Below are positions 1-7,754 of a DNA stretch of 64,000 nucleotides, one piece after another (positions within the stretch are counted from its first letter, which is position 1; every line of letters begins with the position of its first letter). This DNA comes from Bacillota bacterium (lineage in GTDB: Bacteria > Bacillota > Clostridia > Lachnospirales > Lachnospiraceae): positions 53,002-117,001 of the forward strand of contig JAEZUM010000043.1 of the NCBI GenBank assembly GCA_023421075.1, written 5' to 3'. The notes under the pieces are model-generated. The model did no database searches, had not been told where the DNA came from, and was given only the letters and a program-made list of their open reading frames with translations. The position numbers and the translations under genes were made by a program.

Positions 1-345
1 AGCAACATGGGCTAACTCTTGCAGCTGCACATCCTCTAGCCCTGCAATCTTTCCGGCCTCAGCCGGACGACCTACCATCACTATCGATTGATTCTCCAAC
101 TGTTGCCTTGCTTCCTCCGCTGTAGTTGCCAGAATTCCGGGTTCCCGGTACATACGCGTGGTAGTAGTGATAATAACCCTTCGATCTGCAGCAGCAAATT
201 CCTCCGCCATCCGAAAGATCGCAGAGGTCTTTCCACCTGCGCCGATGACCGCAATGCTTCCATGGGTGAAGTTTTTTAAGCCAAGCGCCTCTGTTAATGA
301 CGTCGTCTCCTGCCATATGCAATTTTTCTGATACCAAGCTTTCAT
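1..345 (-). CDS. yqeC: YqeC-like selenium-dependent hydroxylase accessory protein (partial, C-terminus off window)
   Basis: The reading frame starts at the ATG complementary to 343-345, behind an AGGAGA ribosome site, and stays open for 115 codons to the window edge, so the C-terminal part is missing. Seen: a P-loop-like GAGGKTS at residues 35-41, followed by a strand ending in IITTTTRM around residues 58-65. This Walker-A plus TTTT arrangement is typical of the YqeC family, which co-occurs with SelD and YqeB in genomes that use a labile selenium cofactor in molybdenum hydroxylases. It is the last visible gene of the minus-strand selenium/molybdenum operon, 20 bp after the DUF3343 gene. The biochemical role of YqeC is not established; nucleotide-dependent insertion or activation is an inference. 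Confidence 0.8.
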   Translation of the reverse strand, partial: MKAWYQKNCIWQETTSLTEALGLKNFTHGSIAVIGAGGKTSAIFRMAEEFAAADRRVIITTTTRMYREPGILATTAEEARQQLENQSIVMVGRPAEAGKIAGLEDVQLQELAHVA

Positions 346-365
346 GGGCTCTCCTAGGGTTGTCA

Positions 366-602
366 CTACACCATTAATTCGTACAGGCTATCGTATCCAA
401 GCTGCTGCTCCTTAAGAATCTTCTCCAGATTATCTCGTGCATGGACTGTGTCTTTCCAGGCAAGTCCGCATCCGGCCGTAATCTCCCTCGGCACCGGGAT
501 GATACGTCCCTGGGAGCCCTTCGCTTTTGCCGCTTGCTCAAACAGAATCGCTTCTGTTGTTGTATGGAAGGTTATAATACATTGTAGTTCCTTTGCTCTC
601 AT
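366..602 (-). CDS. DUF3343 family putative Se/S carrier protein
   Basis: A 78-residue protein with a conserved AGCGLAW segment near residue 45 whose single Cys is the likely carrier residue. DUF3343 proteins resemble small sulfur carriers and sit next to the cysteine-desulfurase-like gene of selenium-dependent molybdenum hydroxylase loci, as here. Its start overlaps the stop of the upstream aminotransferase gene by four bases (ATGA), indicating translational coupling. Inference: it accepts selenium or sulfur from the desulfurase-like partner and passes it on. The family assignment is firm; the carrier role is predicted. Confidence 0.8.
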   Translation of the reverse strand: MRAKELQCIITFHTTTEAILFEQAAKAKGSQGRIIPVPREITAGCGLAWKDTVHARDNLEKILKEQQLGYDSLYELMV

Positions 603-1741
603 CGGTGTTCCTCCGCCAGAATCCTAAGTGCTGAGACAGCTGCTCGGATTTCTTCCTCTGTGTTAAAGTGTGAGAAGCTGAAGCGAACCATTCCTTGTTC
701 CTTCGTTTGATAAGACGCATGGACTAATGGAGCACAGTGAGCACCGGAACGGGTTGCTATGCCAAATCGCTGATATAGTTCATCGGTAATCTCACCAGAA
801 GCCGAGTCGAGTATATTTAGTGCAATGACCGGAACACGTAGCTTTGCTTCCGGATCTCCATATACGGTTATTCCCGGGATCTGTCTCACTTCGTGATAAA
901 AAAGTGTCGAGAGGCTGCTCGCCTTCTGAAAGATATTCTCTTGTCCAAACTCTTTGATATATCGACAGGCTGCTTTTAAGCCTGCGATTCCATGAGTATT
1001 TTGCGTACCTGCCTCCAACGCTTCCGGTAGCGCTTCCGGCATACTATGGGAAAAGCTGCTGGTTCCGGTCCCTCCCTCCTTAAGAGGAGTGGGCTTTATA
1101 TTTTCAGCAAGTGCCAGAATTCCGGTTCCCTGGGGACCCATCAATCCTTTATGTCCGGAGCAGCAGAGTACAGATATCCTCTGCTTCATCATATCAATGG
1201 GAAGAATTCCTGCACTTTGAGAGGCATCCAGAATAAATAGCAGTTTATTTCTGTTACAAAGCTCGCCAATCCTTTGTATATCATTCACATTGCCTGTGAC
1301 ATTCGAAGCATGGGTTAAAACAACTGCTTTCGTATTCTCCTTTATGGCTGCTTCGATATGATGTTCCTCAATATATCCCCTCGAAGTAAGCGGAAGAATG
1401 GTAAGCTCTACTCCCTGTTCCTCCATAAGATAAAGGGGTCTTAGCACACTGTTATGCTCCATGGCACTTGTGATGCAGTGATCTCCCGGTTGCAGCAGGC
1501 CTTTAATTGCAATGTTAAGGCTCTCTGTTGCATTAGAGGTAAAGATCACTCTGGAGGGATCACCAACGTGAAATAGCTGTGCTATTTCACTTCTGGTCTG
1601 TAGCATAATCCGTCCTGCCTCAAGAGAAGCATCATGGGCTCCACGCCCACTATTACCGATTCCCTGCAACGCCTCATAGACCGCTTCAGCTACAACCTTC
1701 GGCTTATGATAGGAGGTTGCGGCATTATCAAGATAGATCAT
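599..1741 (-). CDS. Cysteine desulfurase family protein (class V aminotransferase, EF2568-type)
   Basis: A 380-residue PLP enzyme. I start it at the ATG at 1741 because GGAGGT lies four bases upstream and the protein then begins with the family-typical MIYLDNAATSYHKP; upstream in-frame codons would bury that ribosome site. Seen: the PLP lysine in SGHKGLMGPQG, and a C-terminal RSGAHCAPL loop carrying the catalytic Cys. Enzymes of this type release sulfur (or selenium) from cysteine (or selenocysteine) as a bound persulfide or perselenide. The neighbours (DUF3343 carrier, YqeB, YedF, SelD) indicate a role in making or delivering selenium to a molybdenum hydroxylase rather than general Fe-S assembly. 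The exact substrate cannot be read from the sequence. Confidence 0.88.
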   Translation of the reverse strand: MIYLDNAATSYHKPKVVAEAVYEALQGIGNSGRGAHDASLEAGRIMLQTRSEIAQLFHVGDPSRVIFTSNATESLNIAIKGLLQPGDHCITSAMEHNSVLRPLYLMEEQGVELTILPLTSRGYIEEHHIEAAIKENTKAVVLTHASNVTGNVNDIQRIGELCNRNKLLFILDASQSAGILPIDMMKQRISVLCCSGHKGLMGPQGTGILALAENIKPTPLKEGGTGTSSFSHSMPEALPEALEAGTQNTHGIAGLKAACRYIKEFGQENIFQKASSLSTLFYHEVRQIPGITVYGDPEAKLRVPVIALNILDSASGEITDELYQRFGIATRSGAHCAPLVHASYQTKEQGMVRFSFSHFNTEEEIRAAVSALRILAEEHR

Positions 1742-1832
1742 TTTTACCTCCATGATGGCGTTTTGCGCCATCTACACAATAGTTATCCATATCATAACAT
1801 ATTTTACACCTTTTCTCTATCCCCCGAGATAG

Positions 1833-2639
1833 CTAACGCTTCGAATATCTTAGCATGAGGATTGCCTCCAGGACAGCTCCTCCGATGCATCTTGCCTTAT
1901 CCGATATAGTAAAGCAATTTTCCTTCTCCGCATCTCTAGGATCAATATCTGCTATTTTAAAGCCCTGAGGTACATAAAATCCATCACGGATAAGTCCTCT
2001 GAGTACTCCGTCTATGGAAGCGATAACAGGATTTCCATCGATCTCTGCAATCATTTGCCCTTTTTCAATGATATCACTGATAACCGCTTTATTGGAGATG
2101 GTTCCTGCCATGGGTGCATGAATTACCCTCTCTCTCCCCATTCCTTCAATCATTCCCGGAACACCTGTATTGGGTAAAGCGGTTCCCTCGAAAATGAGTC
2201 TTCCCAGATTGTGTCCACGCATCGTCTCAACTACCACATCCACATCCTCACCCGCGGTAAATCCGGGACCTAGGGCTATTGTAATTGGCGCCATTCCTCT
2301 GTTGGTTCCAAGATTCTTCTTCGCGAGAATCGCATCAACCACCGCAAAGGGTTGAAGCTCGGAAAGTAGTCTACAGGAGGGGTCAACCATAATTGCAACA
2401 TGTCCGGCATTCATAACCGTATACGCTTCCGGCAAGGAATCCGTTCGAACCGCAGTAATGTCTTCAACGGTAAAGCTTCCTTCATATACTGCTTCGGACA
2501 AAGCCACCAGCCTACGAATTGCCGAGGGCTTGTCGGTCTCGGTAGCCAATACCGAAAATCCAGCCCGTACCAGCTTCTGAATAGTTCCCGTCGCAATATC
2601 CCCTGCTCCTCGAATTAGGATTAAATTATCATTTCTCAT
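1833..2639 (-). CDS. yqeB: Selenium-dependent molybdenum hydroxylase system protein YqeB (EF2563 family)
   Basis: A 268-residue protein opening with a Rossmann-like IRGAGDIATG motif at residues 9-18, as in the EF2563/YqeB family. In the family this gene marks genomes with an orphan selD and a selenium-containing molybdenum hydroxylase such as xanthine dehydrogenase or purine hydroxylase. Its start overlaps the yedF stop by four bases, so the two are probably translated together. About 90 bp without a gene separate it from the desulfurase-like gene. The hydroxylase subunits themselves are not in this window and may lie beyond the left edge. Confidence 0.85.
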   Translation of the reverse strand: MRNDNLILIRGAGDIATGTIQKLVRAGFSVLATETDKPSAIRRLVALSEAVYEGSFTVEDITAVRTDSLPEAYTVMNAGHVAIMVDPSCRLLSELQPFAVVDAILAKKNLGTNRGMAPITIALGPGFTAGEDVDVVVETMRGHNLGRLIFEGTALPNTGVPGMIEGMGRERVIHAPMAGTISNKAVISDIIEKGQMIAEIDGNPVIASIDGVLRGLIRDGFYVPQGFKIADIDPRDAEKENCFTISDKARCIGGAVLEAILMLRYSKR

Positions 2640-3259
2640 GGCTTTATAACCTTTCCGGCTTCAGAAAACTTCTCAACGATTACATACATGTTGGTAATGG
2701 TACCTACTCCTAACTTTTCTACCAGCTGATAATGATTCAGACAGGTTCCGCAGGATAGTATCTCAACTCCCTGTTCTTCCATAAGCTTTAAGTCAGCCAG
2801 TGATTCTGAACCCTCCACAGCCAGCTTTACCCCGTTATTGTACATAAGAATAGTCTCAGGAAGTACCGCCTGTTGCGTCAATGCATAAACAAAGCCCTTC
2901 ATCAGAATATGACCTAGCTTCTCGTCTCCCTCGCCCATCTTATCCGACGATAGAATTACAACCGTAGGTCCTGTTGCGGTATAAGGCGAACAACTCACCG
3001 GATCCGACGAGGTCTCACTTAATTGGGTTGTTGCTGTTACAGTAAATTTAACCTGATAAAGGTTCTCTTCCTTTTTCTCAGATTCAAAAGCCAGTTTTTT
3101 CTGAGTAGCCAGCTTTTCGAGATTCTGCACTGCTACACTGTTATCCACCAATACCTCGAGGACATCCTCCGGCTTCAAACCGCTTAAGGCCTTTTTGCTC
3201 TCGACAACAGGTATCGGACATGCTTTTCCTATAAAATCAAGTGTCTGTCTCATATTCAT
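2636..3259 (-). CDS. yedF: Selenium metabolism protein YedF (TusA-like plus DsrE-like domains)
   Basis: A 207-residue two-domain protein. The N-terminal domain is TusA/SirA-like with the CPIP motif (ACPIPVVESKKAL, about residues 14-26) whose Cys carries sulfur or selenium in relatives. The C-terminal half resembles DsrE/DsrF proteins and contains CGTCLNHY around residues 172-179. AGGAG sits three bases before the first ATG at 3259 and nine bases before a second in-frame ATG at 3253, so the true start may be two codons later. It lies directly between selD and yqeB and fits a selenium transfer role between SelD or the desulfurase-like enzyme and the hydroxylase; that step is inference. Confidence 0.87.
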   Translation of the reverse strand: MNMRQTLDFIGKACPIPVVESKKALSGLKPEDVLEVLVDNSVAVQNLEKLATQKKLAFESEKKEENLYQVKFTVTATTQLSETSSDPVSCSPYTATGPTVVILSSDKMGEGDEKLGHILMKGFVYALTQQAVLPETILMYNNGVKLAVEGSESLADLKLMEEQGVEILSCGTCLNHYQLVEKLGVGTITNMYVIVEKFSEAGKVIKP

Positions 3260-3309
3260 TATCTCCTTCTGCTTCTCTCATTCTATGGAATCCTCCAGCA
3301 TTGCGAGGG

Positions 3310-4332
3310 TTATCTGACCACGATTCGATTGCTCCTCTTTCTGGTAACCCGTCCTACCACCCCACATGGCAGTCCCAGCTGATCCAGCTCCGCCATAAGC
3401 TCTTCCGCTTCTTCCATTGGAAGACTCACCAGCAGACCGCCTGAGGTCTGAGGATCAAACAAAATCTCCTCTATCGCAAAGGGTACCTTTACAAACTCCA
3501 CTCTGTCTCCGAGGTGATTACGATTTCTCTGTCCTGCCGCTGTGATGAAGAATTCATCGGCATAGTGTATTGCCTCTTTAATGTAGGGAACCTTTAAGCT
3601 GTCAATCTCAGCTCCAAGCTCATTGCCTAGCATCTCATTCAGATGGCCAAGAAAACCAAAGCCGGTCACATCCGTACAAGCATGGACCTTGTATTTTGAA
3701 AGGAGTTCCGCTGCGTATTTATTTAATGTGGTCATTGAGCGTATCGCCAGTTCCAGAGCGGATCCGGAACATTGCTTCATGCGTTCTGCCGTACATACAA
3801 TGCCTACACCCAGCGGCTTTGTCAGCACCAACGCATCCTCCTCCTTGCAGGCATTGTTCTTATAGACCTTATTCGGATGAATTATTCCCGTAACCGACAA
3901 GCCGTACTTTACATCGGTATCTACGATAGAATGTCCTCCCGTCAGAATTCCTCCGGCCTCAGTTACCTTATCATTTCCACCTTGAAGAATCTGTCCAAGG
4001 ATATTCAGATCCATCTTCTCGGGGAAGCATACAATGTTTAGTGCCGTCTTTACTACCCCTCCCATGGCATAGATATCGGAGAGAGCATTCGCCGCTGCAA
4101 TCTGTCCGAAGGTATAAGGGTCTTCTACCATAGGTGGGAAGAAGTCCAGCGTCTGAACCATGGCCAACTCCTCCGTAAGCTTATACACAGATGCATCGTC
4201 CGAGCTGTCAAAACCCACCAGAAGATTAGGATCCTTCCCCTTCGGTATTTTCTCAAGTACCGAAGCCAGCATCCCCGGACCTAATTTAGCGGTACATCCG
4301 CCTCCCTTACAAAAAACAATATCCTCCGCCAT
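3310..4332 (-). CDS. selD: Selenide, water dikinase
   Basis: A 340-residue SelD, which makes selenophosphate from selenide and ATP. The N-terminal motif is GGGCTAKLGPG: the active-site position is Cys (residue 13), encoded by a normal codon and not selenocysteine, followed three residues later by the conserved Lys. Asp- and Gly-rich segments (GFDSSDDASVY, GGHSIVDTDVKYGLSVTG) match the ATP-binding AIRS fold, and DPQTSGGLL near the end is typical. GGAGGTG lies seven bases before the start. It is embedded in the molybdenum hydroxylase selenium operon; no selA, selB or tRNA-Sec is visible here, so whether it also serves selenoprotein synthesis is open. Confidence 0.95.
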   Translation of the reverse strand: MAEDIVFCKGGGCTAKLGPGMLASVLEKIPKGKDPNLLVGFDSSDDASVYKLTEELAMVQTLDFFPPMVEDPYTFGQIAAANALSDIYAMGGVVKTALNIVCFPEKMDLNILGQILQGGNDKVTEAGGILTGGHSIVDTDVKYGLSVTGIIHPNKVYKNNACKEEDALVLTKPLGVGIVCTAERMKQCSGSALELAIRSMTTLNKYAAELLSKYKVHACTDVTGFGFLGHLNEMLGNELGAEIDSLKVPYIKEAIHYADEFFITAAGQRNRNHLGDRVEFVKVPFAIEEILFDPQTSGGLLVSLPMEEAEELMAELDQLGLPCGVVGRVTRKRSNRIVVR

Positions 4333-4366
4333 CCGGCTTCACCTCCATAGGATTTGTATATATTTA

Positions 4367-4404
4367 TAGATCCTGACATAAGTCATCACTTATCCCAGGA
4401 TCTA
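4367..4404 (-). terminator. Strong hairpin between the ECF S component gene and selD
   Basis: Inverted arms TAGATCCTG and CAGGATCTA enclose an inner ATAAGT/ACTTAT pair, giving a long near-continuous stem in the 87-bp gap between the two genes. On the minus strand the following bases are TAAATATAT without a T-run, so it may be a weak terminator or an mRNA processing/stabilising hairpin inside the operon. Confidence 0.55.
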
Positions 4405-4419
4405 TGCTTCTTCATATCG

Positions 4420-4980
4420 TTAGTTAAGACCCTTTACACTACTCTTAATACTAATCGGTAAACTCTTAATCAGGAAGTATGCAAGAATACAGGTACCCAC
4501 CTTATCCAACAGATTATTACCAATTTTCGCGATGAAAGAGGCCGCAAAAATACTGCTTCCGGAATTCTTAAGTGCCATTACCAGAATATCACTCACGGTA
4601 CCGGTTAAGCCTCCATAGATGAGTATTCCGATGGGGGTTCCGATTAACGGGCAAACCACACTCAGAATAAGACCACAAACGATCGCTGTCACTAATGTAA
4701 ATTTGAATTTCTTGGCAGCAAAGCCGACGATTAGGGCGACAGCTACATTGACCAATAAGAATGGAATATCACGGATGCTATAGATAAATCCGGTGATAAT
4801 ATTCGTTAATGCTCCTACTATGGCTCCCGACAGCGGGCCAAATAATACGGCTGTTACTACTGTTCCTAAGGTGTCCAGATAAAAGGGCAGCTTTAAAGCG
4901 GAAGTAGCAATCCCCAATACAATATTAACTGCTGTTGCAATCCCGCAGAAAGCAATGATGTAAGCCTTTTTGTTACTCAT
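4420..4980 (-). CDS. ECF-type transporter S component (CD3073-like)
   Basis: A 186-residue, very hydrophobic protein with about five to six membrane segments and the small-residue-rich loops (GPLSGAIVGALTN) typical of ECF substrate-binding S components. It lacks an ATPase or EcfT in the vicinity, so it would share a housekeeping ECF module. The pairing with the downstream-facing TudS-related desulfidase gene matches the CD3073/CD3072 neighbour pair described in Clostridioides-type genomes. The substrate is unknown. Its position between selD and the desulfidase suggests a sulfur- or selenium-containing compound or a hydroxylase-related nutrient (inference). Confidence 0.8.
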   Translation of the reverse strand: MSNKKAYIIAFCGIATAVNIVLGIATSALKLPFYLDTLGTVVTAVLFGPLSGAIVGALTNIITGFIYSIRDIPFLLVNVAVALIVGFAAKKFKFTLVTAIVCGLILSVVCPLIGTPIGILIYGGLTGTVSDILVMALKNSGSSIFAASFIAKIGNNLLDKVGTCILAYFLIKSLPISIKSSVKGLN

Positions 4981-5007
4981 TCCATGAATCCTCCCAATAC
5001 ATATAAT

Positions 5008-5529
5008 TTAGAACGAACTTAGATCTAGGATGGGAATGGACAGCTTCGCTTCCTGAAGCAGCTGGATGAATTCCTCCATAAATACCCCGGGCTCCGGTAC
5101 GGTTGATAGCGTATCCAGCTTGTGCTCCAACCCCGGAATTAAGCTGAATTCTCCTCCCCAGTCCCCCTTGCAGGTAGCATGATAGCCACAGCTTGGACTA
5201 TAATCGATGGCTACAATTCCCTCGATTTGAAATCGCTCCGGATTATTTGCATATTCACATAACTGTAGTATCACCGGTTCCAGCATTTCACGGCATTGTC
5301 TGCGGAAGAATGGATTATCAAACTGATCCTTCACATGTCCCCAGCGTTTGGAGCCATACATAAGCAGCTCCGGACAAGGTAATTGTATCAATTGAATATC
5401 CTTTTGCATTACGTATTCCAGAAGGTTTCTCCTGTGCCCCGCCTCTTCTATTTGCTCGGCTTCATTATAACCGGTCACCTTGGAAGCAATGTTCAGGATA
5501 CAATGTGAAACAACCAATATCTTATGCAT
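5008..5529 (-). CDS. TudS-related putative desulfidase (DUF523-like, CD3072-like)
   Basis: A 173-residue protein. I use the ATG at 5529 because GGAG stands six bases upstream; an ATG four codons earlier overlaps that site. Three conserved Cys motifs are visible: SHCILN near the N-terminus, LPCPELL around residue 50, and YSPSCGYH around residue 120. In TudS-like proteins three such Cys bind an open [4Fe-4S] cluster that removes sulfur from thiouracil-type substrates. Here it lies 27 bp from an ECF S component gene within the selenium/molybdenum operon, so it may release sulfide or selenide from an imported compound. Family membership is well supported; substrate is inference. Confidence 0.8.
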   Translation of the reverse strand: MHKILVVSHCILNIASKVTGYNEAEQIEEAGHRRNLLEYVMQKDIQLIQLPCPELLMYGSKRWGHVKDQFDNPFFRRQCREMLEPVILQLCEYANNPERFQIEGIVAIDYSPSCGYHATCKGDWGGEFSLIPGLEHKLDTLSTVPEPGVFMEEFIQLLQEAKLSIPILDLSSF

Positions 5530-5649
5530 ATTAATCTCCATTCCGCTGTACGCCCGCGAATTAGGGCCTTCCGTACAATCCTATCTCTTACTTCTATTTT
5601 ATGATGATATGGAAAAGGTTTCAAATTGTTTCATAAAACAACTCGCTCT

Positions 5650-6585
5650 CTAATTTCCTATAAAAATCTTTTGAAATTCTTCTCTTGTATAATCTTTCAC
5701 CCTTTTCTCCAGTAACTCATAGTTTTGTAGAAGACGAGCTCCTTCCATCGTAAGCTCTGTCTTTCCACCTCGACTTCCACCCTGTTGTCTTGTGATTACC
5801 TTGTATTGAACAGCTTCCTCCAGTGTATTTAGCATGTGCCATGCCTTACTATAGGAGAGCGCCATGGATTTACAGGCACTTTTCACCGAATTTGTCTCCT
5901 GTATCAATATTAATAACAGCTTTGTCTTGGCATCAAAGAACAGATGCTCCTGTTCCAGACTTAGTCTTAAGAATGGATGAAAAATATCACTATTATGTTT
6001 ACGGATTAATTCGGATTTATATTCCAACTGATCGGTATCCTCAATGATTCCCGCATCCTCAACTTCAAGAATTCGTCTTGTGATGCGGTGTTCTACCAGA
6101 GCTCCCGGCATTCCGGCTTCCCCCTGATAGCGAAGAACCATCGGGATAATATCTGCTGTAATCAGTGTCGGATGCCCTATTCTTTGTTGATAGGAGGGAG
6201 ATACCGCTTTCTCCTCACAAGCCATCATCTTCCTTAAGGTGTCCGGACTAAATAACGGGATATCAACGGGAGTGAACATGACCCTGTCACATTTACCCTG
6301 AAGATATTCCAATCCAAGCTTTGCAAGCTGGAATAATTGACATTGCTCGTAATTGTCTTTATGTAGAAAAATAACTCCGTAATCACACAGCTCCCGTTCG
6401 ATGATATCCGAATCATAGCCGGTTATGATGACAATCGGATCAATTCCGGCTACCTGAAAGGTCAGAACGATTCTTTTGATCGCCGATATTGAACCGATCT
6501 GCAATAAGGAATCGGTTTGTTCACTCCGGTTTAATTTCTTTGCTGCTGATATCACCCCTGCGGTTTTTATCGAATGCTCCGACAT
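5650..6585 (-). CDS. NTP-transferase-like domain fused to ModE-type winged helix
   Basis: A 311-residue fusion protein. The start at 6585 follows AGGGGAAG; the longer upstream frame has no ribosome site. Residues 1-200 align in pattern to MobA/MocA-type nucleotidyltransferases (IVIITGYDSD at 51-60, MFTPVDIPLF at 103-112, RIGHPTLI at 135-142). The usual Gly-rich nucleotide loop is replaced by VISAAKKLNRSEQTDSL at residues 11-27. Residues 220-300 are a ModE N-terminal-like HTH (SVKSACKSMALSYSKAWHML, then QQGGSRGGKTELT). It heads the operon, 120 bp from the desulfidase gene. It could be a molybdenum cofactor cytidylyltransferase with self-regulation, or a regulator whose enzymatic loop has decayed. 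Confidence 0.82.
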   Translation of the reverse strand: MSEHSIKTAGVISAAKKLNRSEQTDSLLQIGSISAIKRIVLTFQVAGIDPIVIITGYDSDIIERELCDYGVIFLHKDNYEQCQLFQLAKLGLEYLQGKCDRVMFTPVDIPLFSPDTLRKMMACEEKAVSPSYQQRIGHPTLITADIIPMVLRYQGEAGMPGALVEHRITRRILEVEDAGIIEDTDQLEYKSELIRKHNSDIFHPFLRLSLEQEHLFFDAKTKLLLILIQETNSVKSACKSMALSYSKAWHMLNTLEEAVQYKVITRQQGGSRGGKTELTMEGARLLQNYELLEKRVKDYTREEFQKIFIGN

Positions 6586-6757
6586 ATTTCTTCCCCTTTT
6601 TTTTAGGCCTTTTGTAATAAGTAATCCTTTACCTTTCATCTTACCTAATATTAAAATAACAGTCAACAGGATGTCTCGATTCACCGGAATCAGTAAAGCC
6701 CATGAATCAAGGTTTCCCTTCCATTCACAGGCTTTCATATATAGGATATGCCCCTGT

Positions 6758-7627
6758 CTATAACCCTCTTTCGAAGCATCCCTTGCCAACAAAGTCAAAC
6801 ATCACTTTACCGTCGATCGTAAAACGATACTGTATCTTGCAATTAACACTTTCATACACCTTACGAACCATACTGCCCTTCACCGGTGCCAGAAGCGTAT
6901 TCTCTAAACGATCCAATATTTTCACCCGAAGCTCATATTTACCCTGCTGTATCCACACCTCATCCGGACTGATTTTTATGATTTTGACCCCAAGATAAGT
7001 GGCAAAACGATATTCTTTCCATTTGTAATAGATTATACCGATACACCCCGTAAAGCGAATCGCACCTAATTCTAAATCGGCAACCGATAGCATTAGAGAA
7101 TTATAATCCTCTTCCTGCCAACTGCACTGCGTCCACAGATAATCACCGGGAAAGCTGCTCCCCTGATCTCCTTCAATGTAGCCTAGGCCGTGTTTGAAGG
7201 CTATCCGCTTCCCATTAACCCGAAGCTCTCCCTCGATCCCATGGGCCAGACTATAGATGTTATGCAGACATGGCATCCCCGGTAGGTATCGGAAGGGTCC
7301 CATAATATCGTGTTTTGGCGGAGTTATGGCCAGATATTTAAGCTTACCGGTCACTGTAAGCTTCTCTGTCATTATGTTCACTCGTATCCCCTGTGAAGTA
7401 AAAAGACTCTCTCCAACGCGTATCGCCAGCTTGTCCCTGGAGGCCCGAAATTCCTCAAAAGGGTAGAAAATCTGATGTGCCTCCTTTGGTGTAATTACTT
7501 GAACGGATGCCAGTGGCATTCCATGTTCATTCAAATGATAAGCAGGTATAAACGATATAATATCCATTGAACTCTGATTCTTAAAGTACCAGCCTTGAAA
7601 ATACCCATTCTTCCTACAATTGAACAT
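6758..7627 (-). CDS. Tocopherol cyclase-like family protein
   Basis: A 289-residue protein. I start at the ATG at 7627, six bases after GGGAGG; the ATG two codons upstream overlaps that site. The segment with PGMPCLHNIYSLAHG, then GEL, KHGLGYIEGDQGSSFP and the nearby W, resembles the tocopherol-cyclase/lipocalin-like family found in many Clostridia, where no tocopherol is made and the function is unknown. It ends 172 bp upstream of the NTP-transferase/ModE gene start and is not obviously part of that operon. Weak family-level call. Confidence 0.65.
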   Translation of the reverse strand: MFNCRKNGYFQGWYFKNQSSMDIISFIPAYHLNEHGMPLASVQVITPKEAHQIFYPFEEFRASRDKLAIRVGESLFTSQGIRVNIMTEKLTVTGKLKYLAITPPKHDIMGPFRYLPGMPCLHNIYSLAHGIEGELRVNGKRIAFKHGLGYIEGDQGSSFPGDYLWTQCSWQEEDYNSLMLSVADLELGAIRFTGCIGIIYYKWKEYRFATYLGVKIIKISPDEVWIQQGKYELRVKILDRLENTLLAPVKGSMVRKVYESVNCKIQYRFTIDGKVMFDFVGKGCFERGL

Positions 7628-7754
7628 AACCATCCTCCCTATCCTAATAAGTTTCATAAAAACTTCATACCATAGATATAGGATGAACAGAATGTTACAA
7701 TTTATGTAATCTATACTATATTGGGTTTCTACTCTTTTAAATGCCAAATGACTG

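Noticed and set aside
3310..4332. Selenocysteine in SelD
   Set aside because: The active-site position is a plain Cys codon and no in-frame TGA occurs in the gene.
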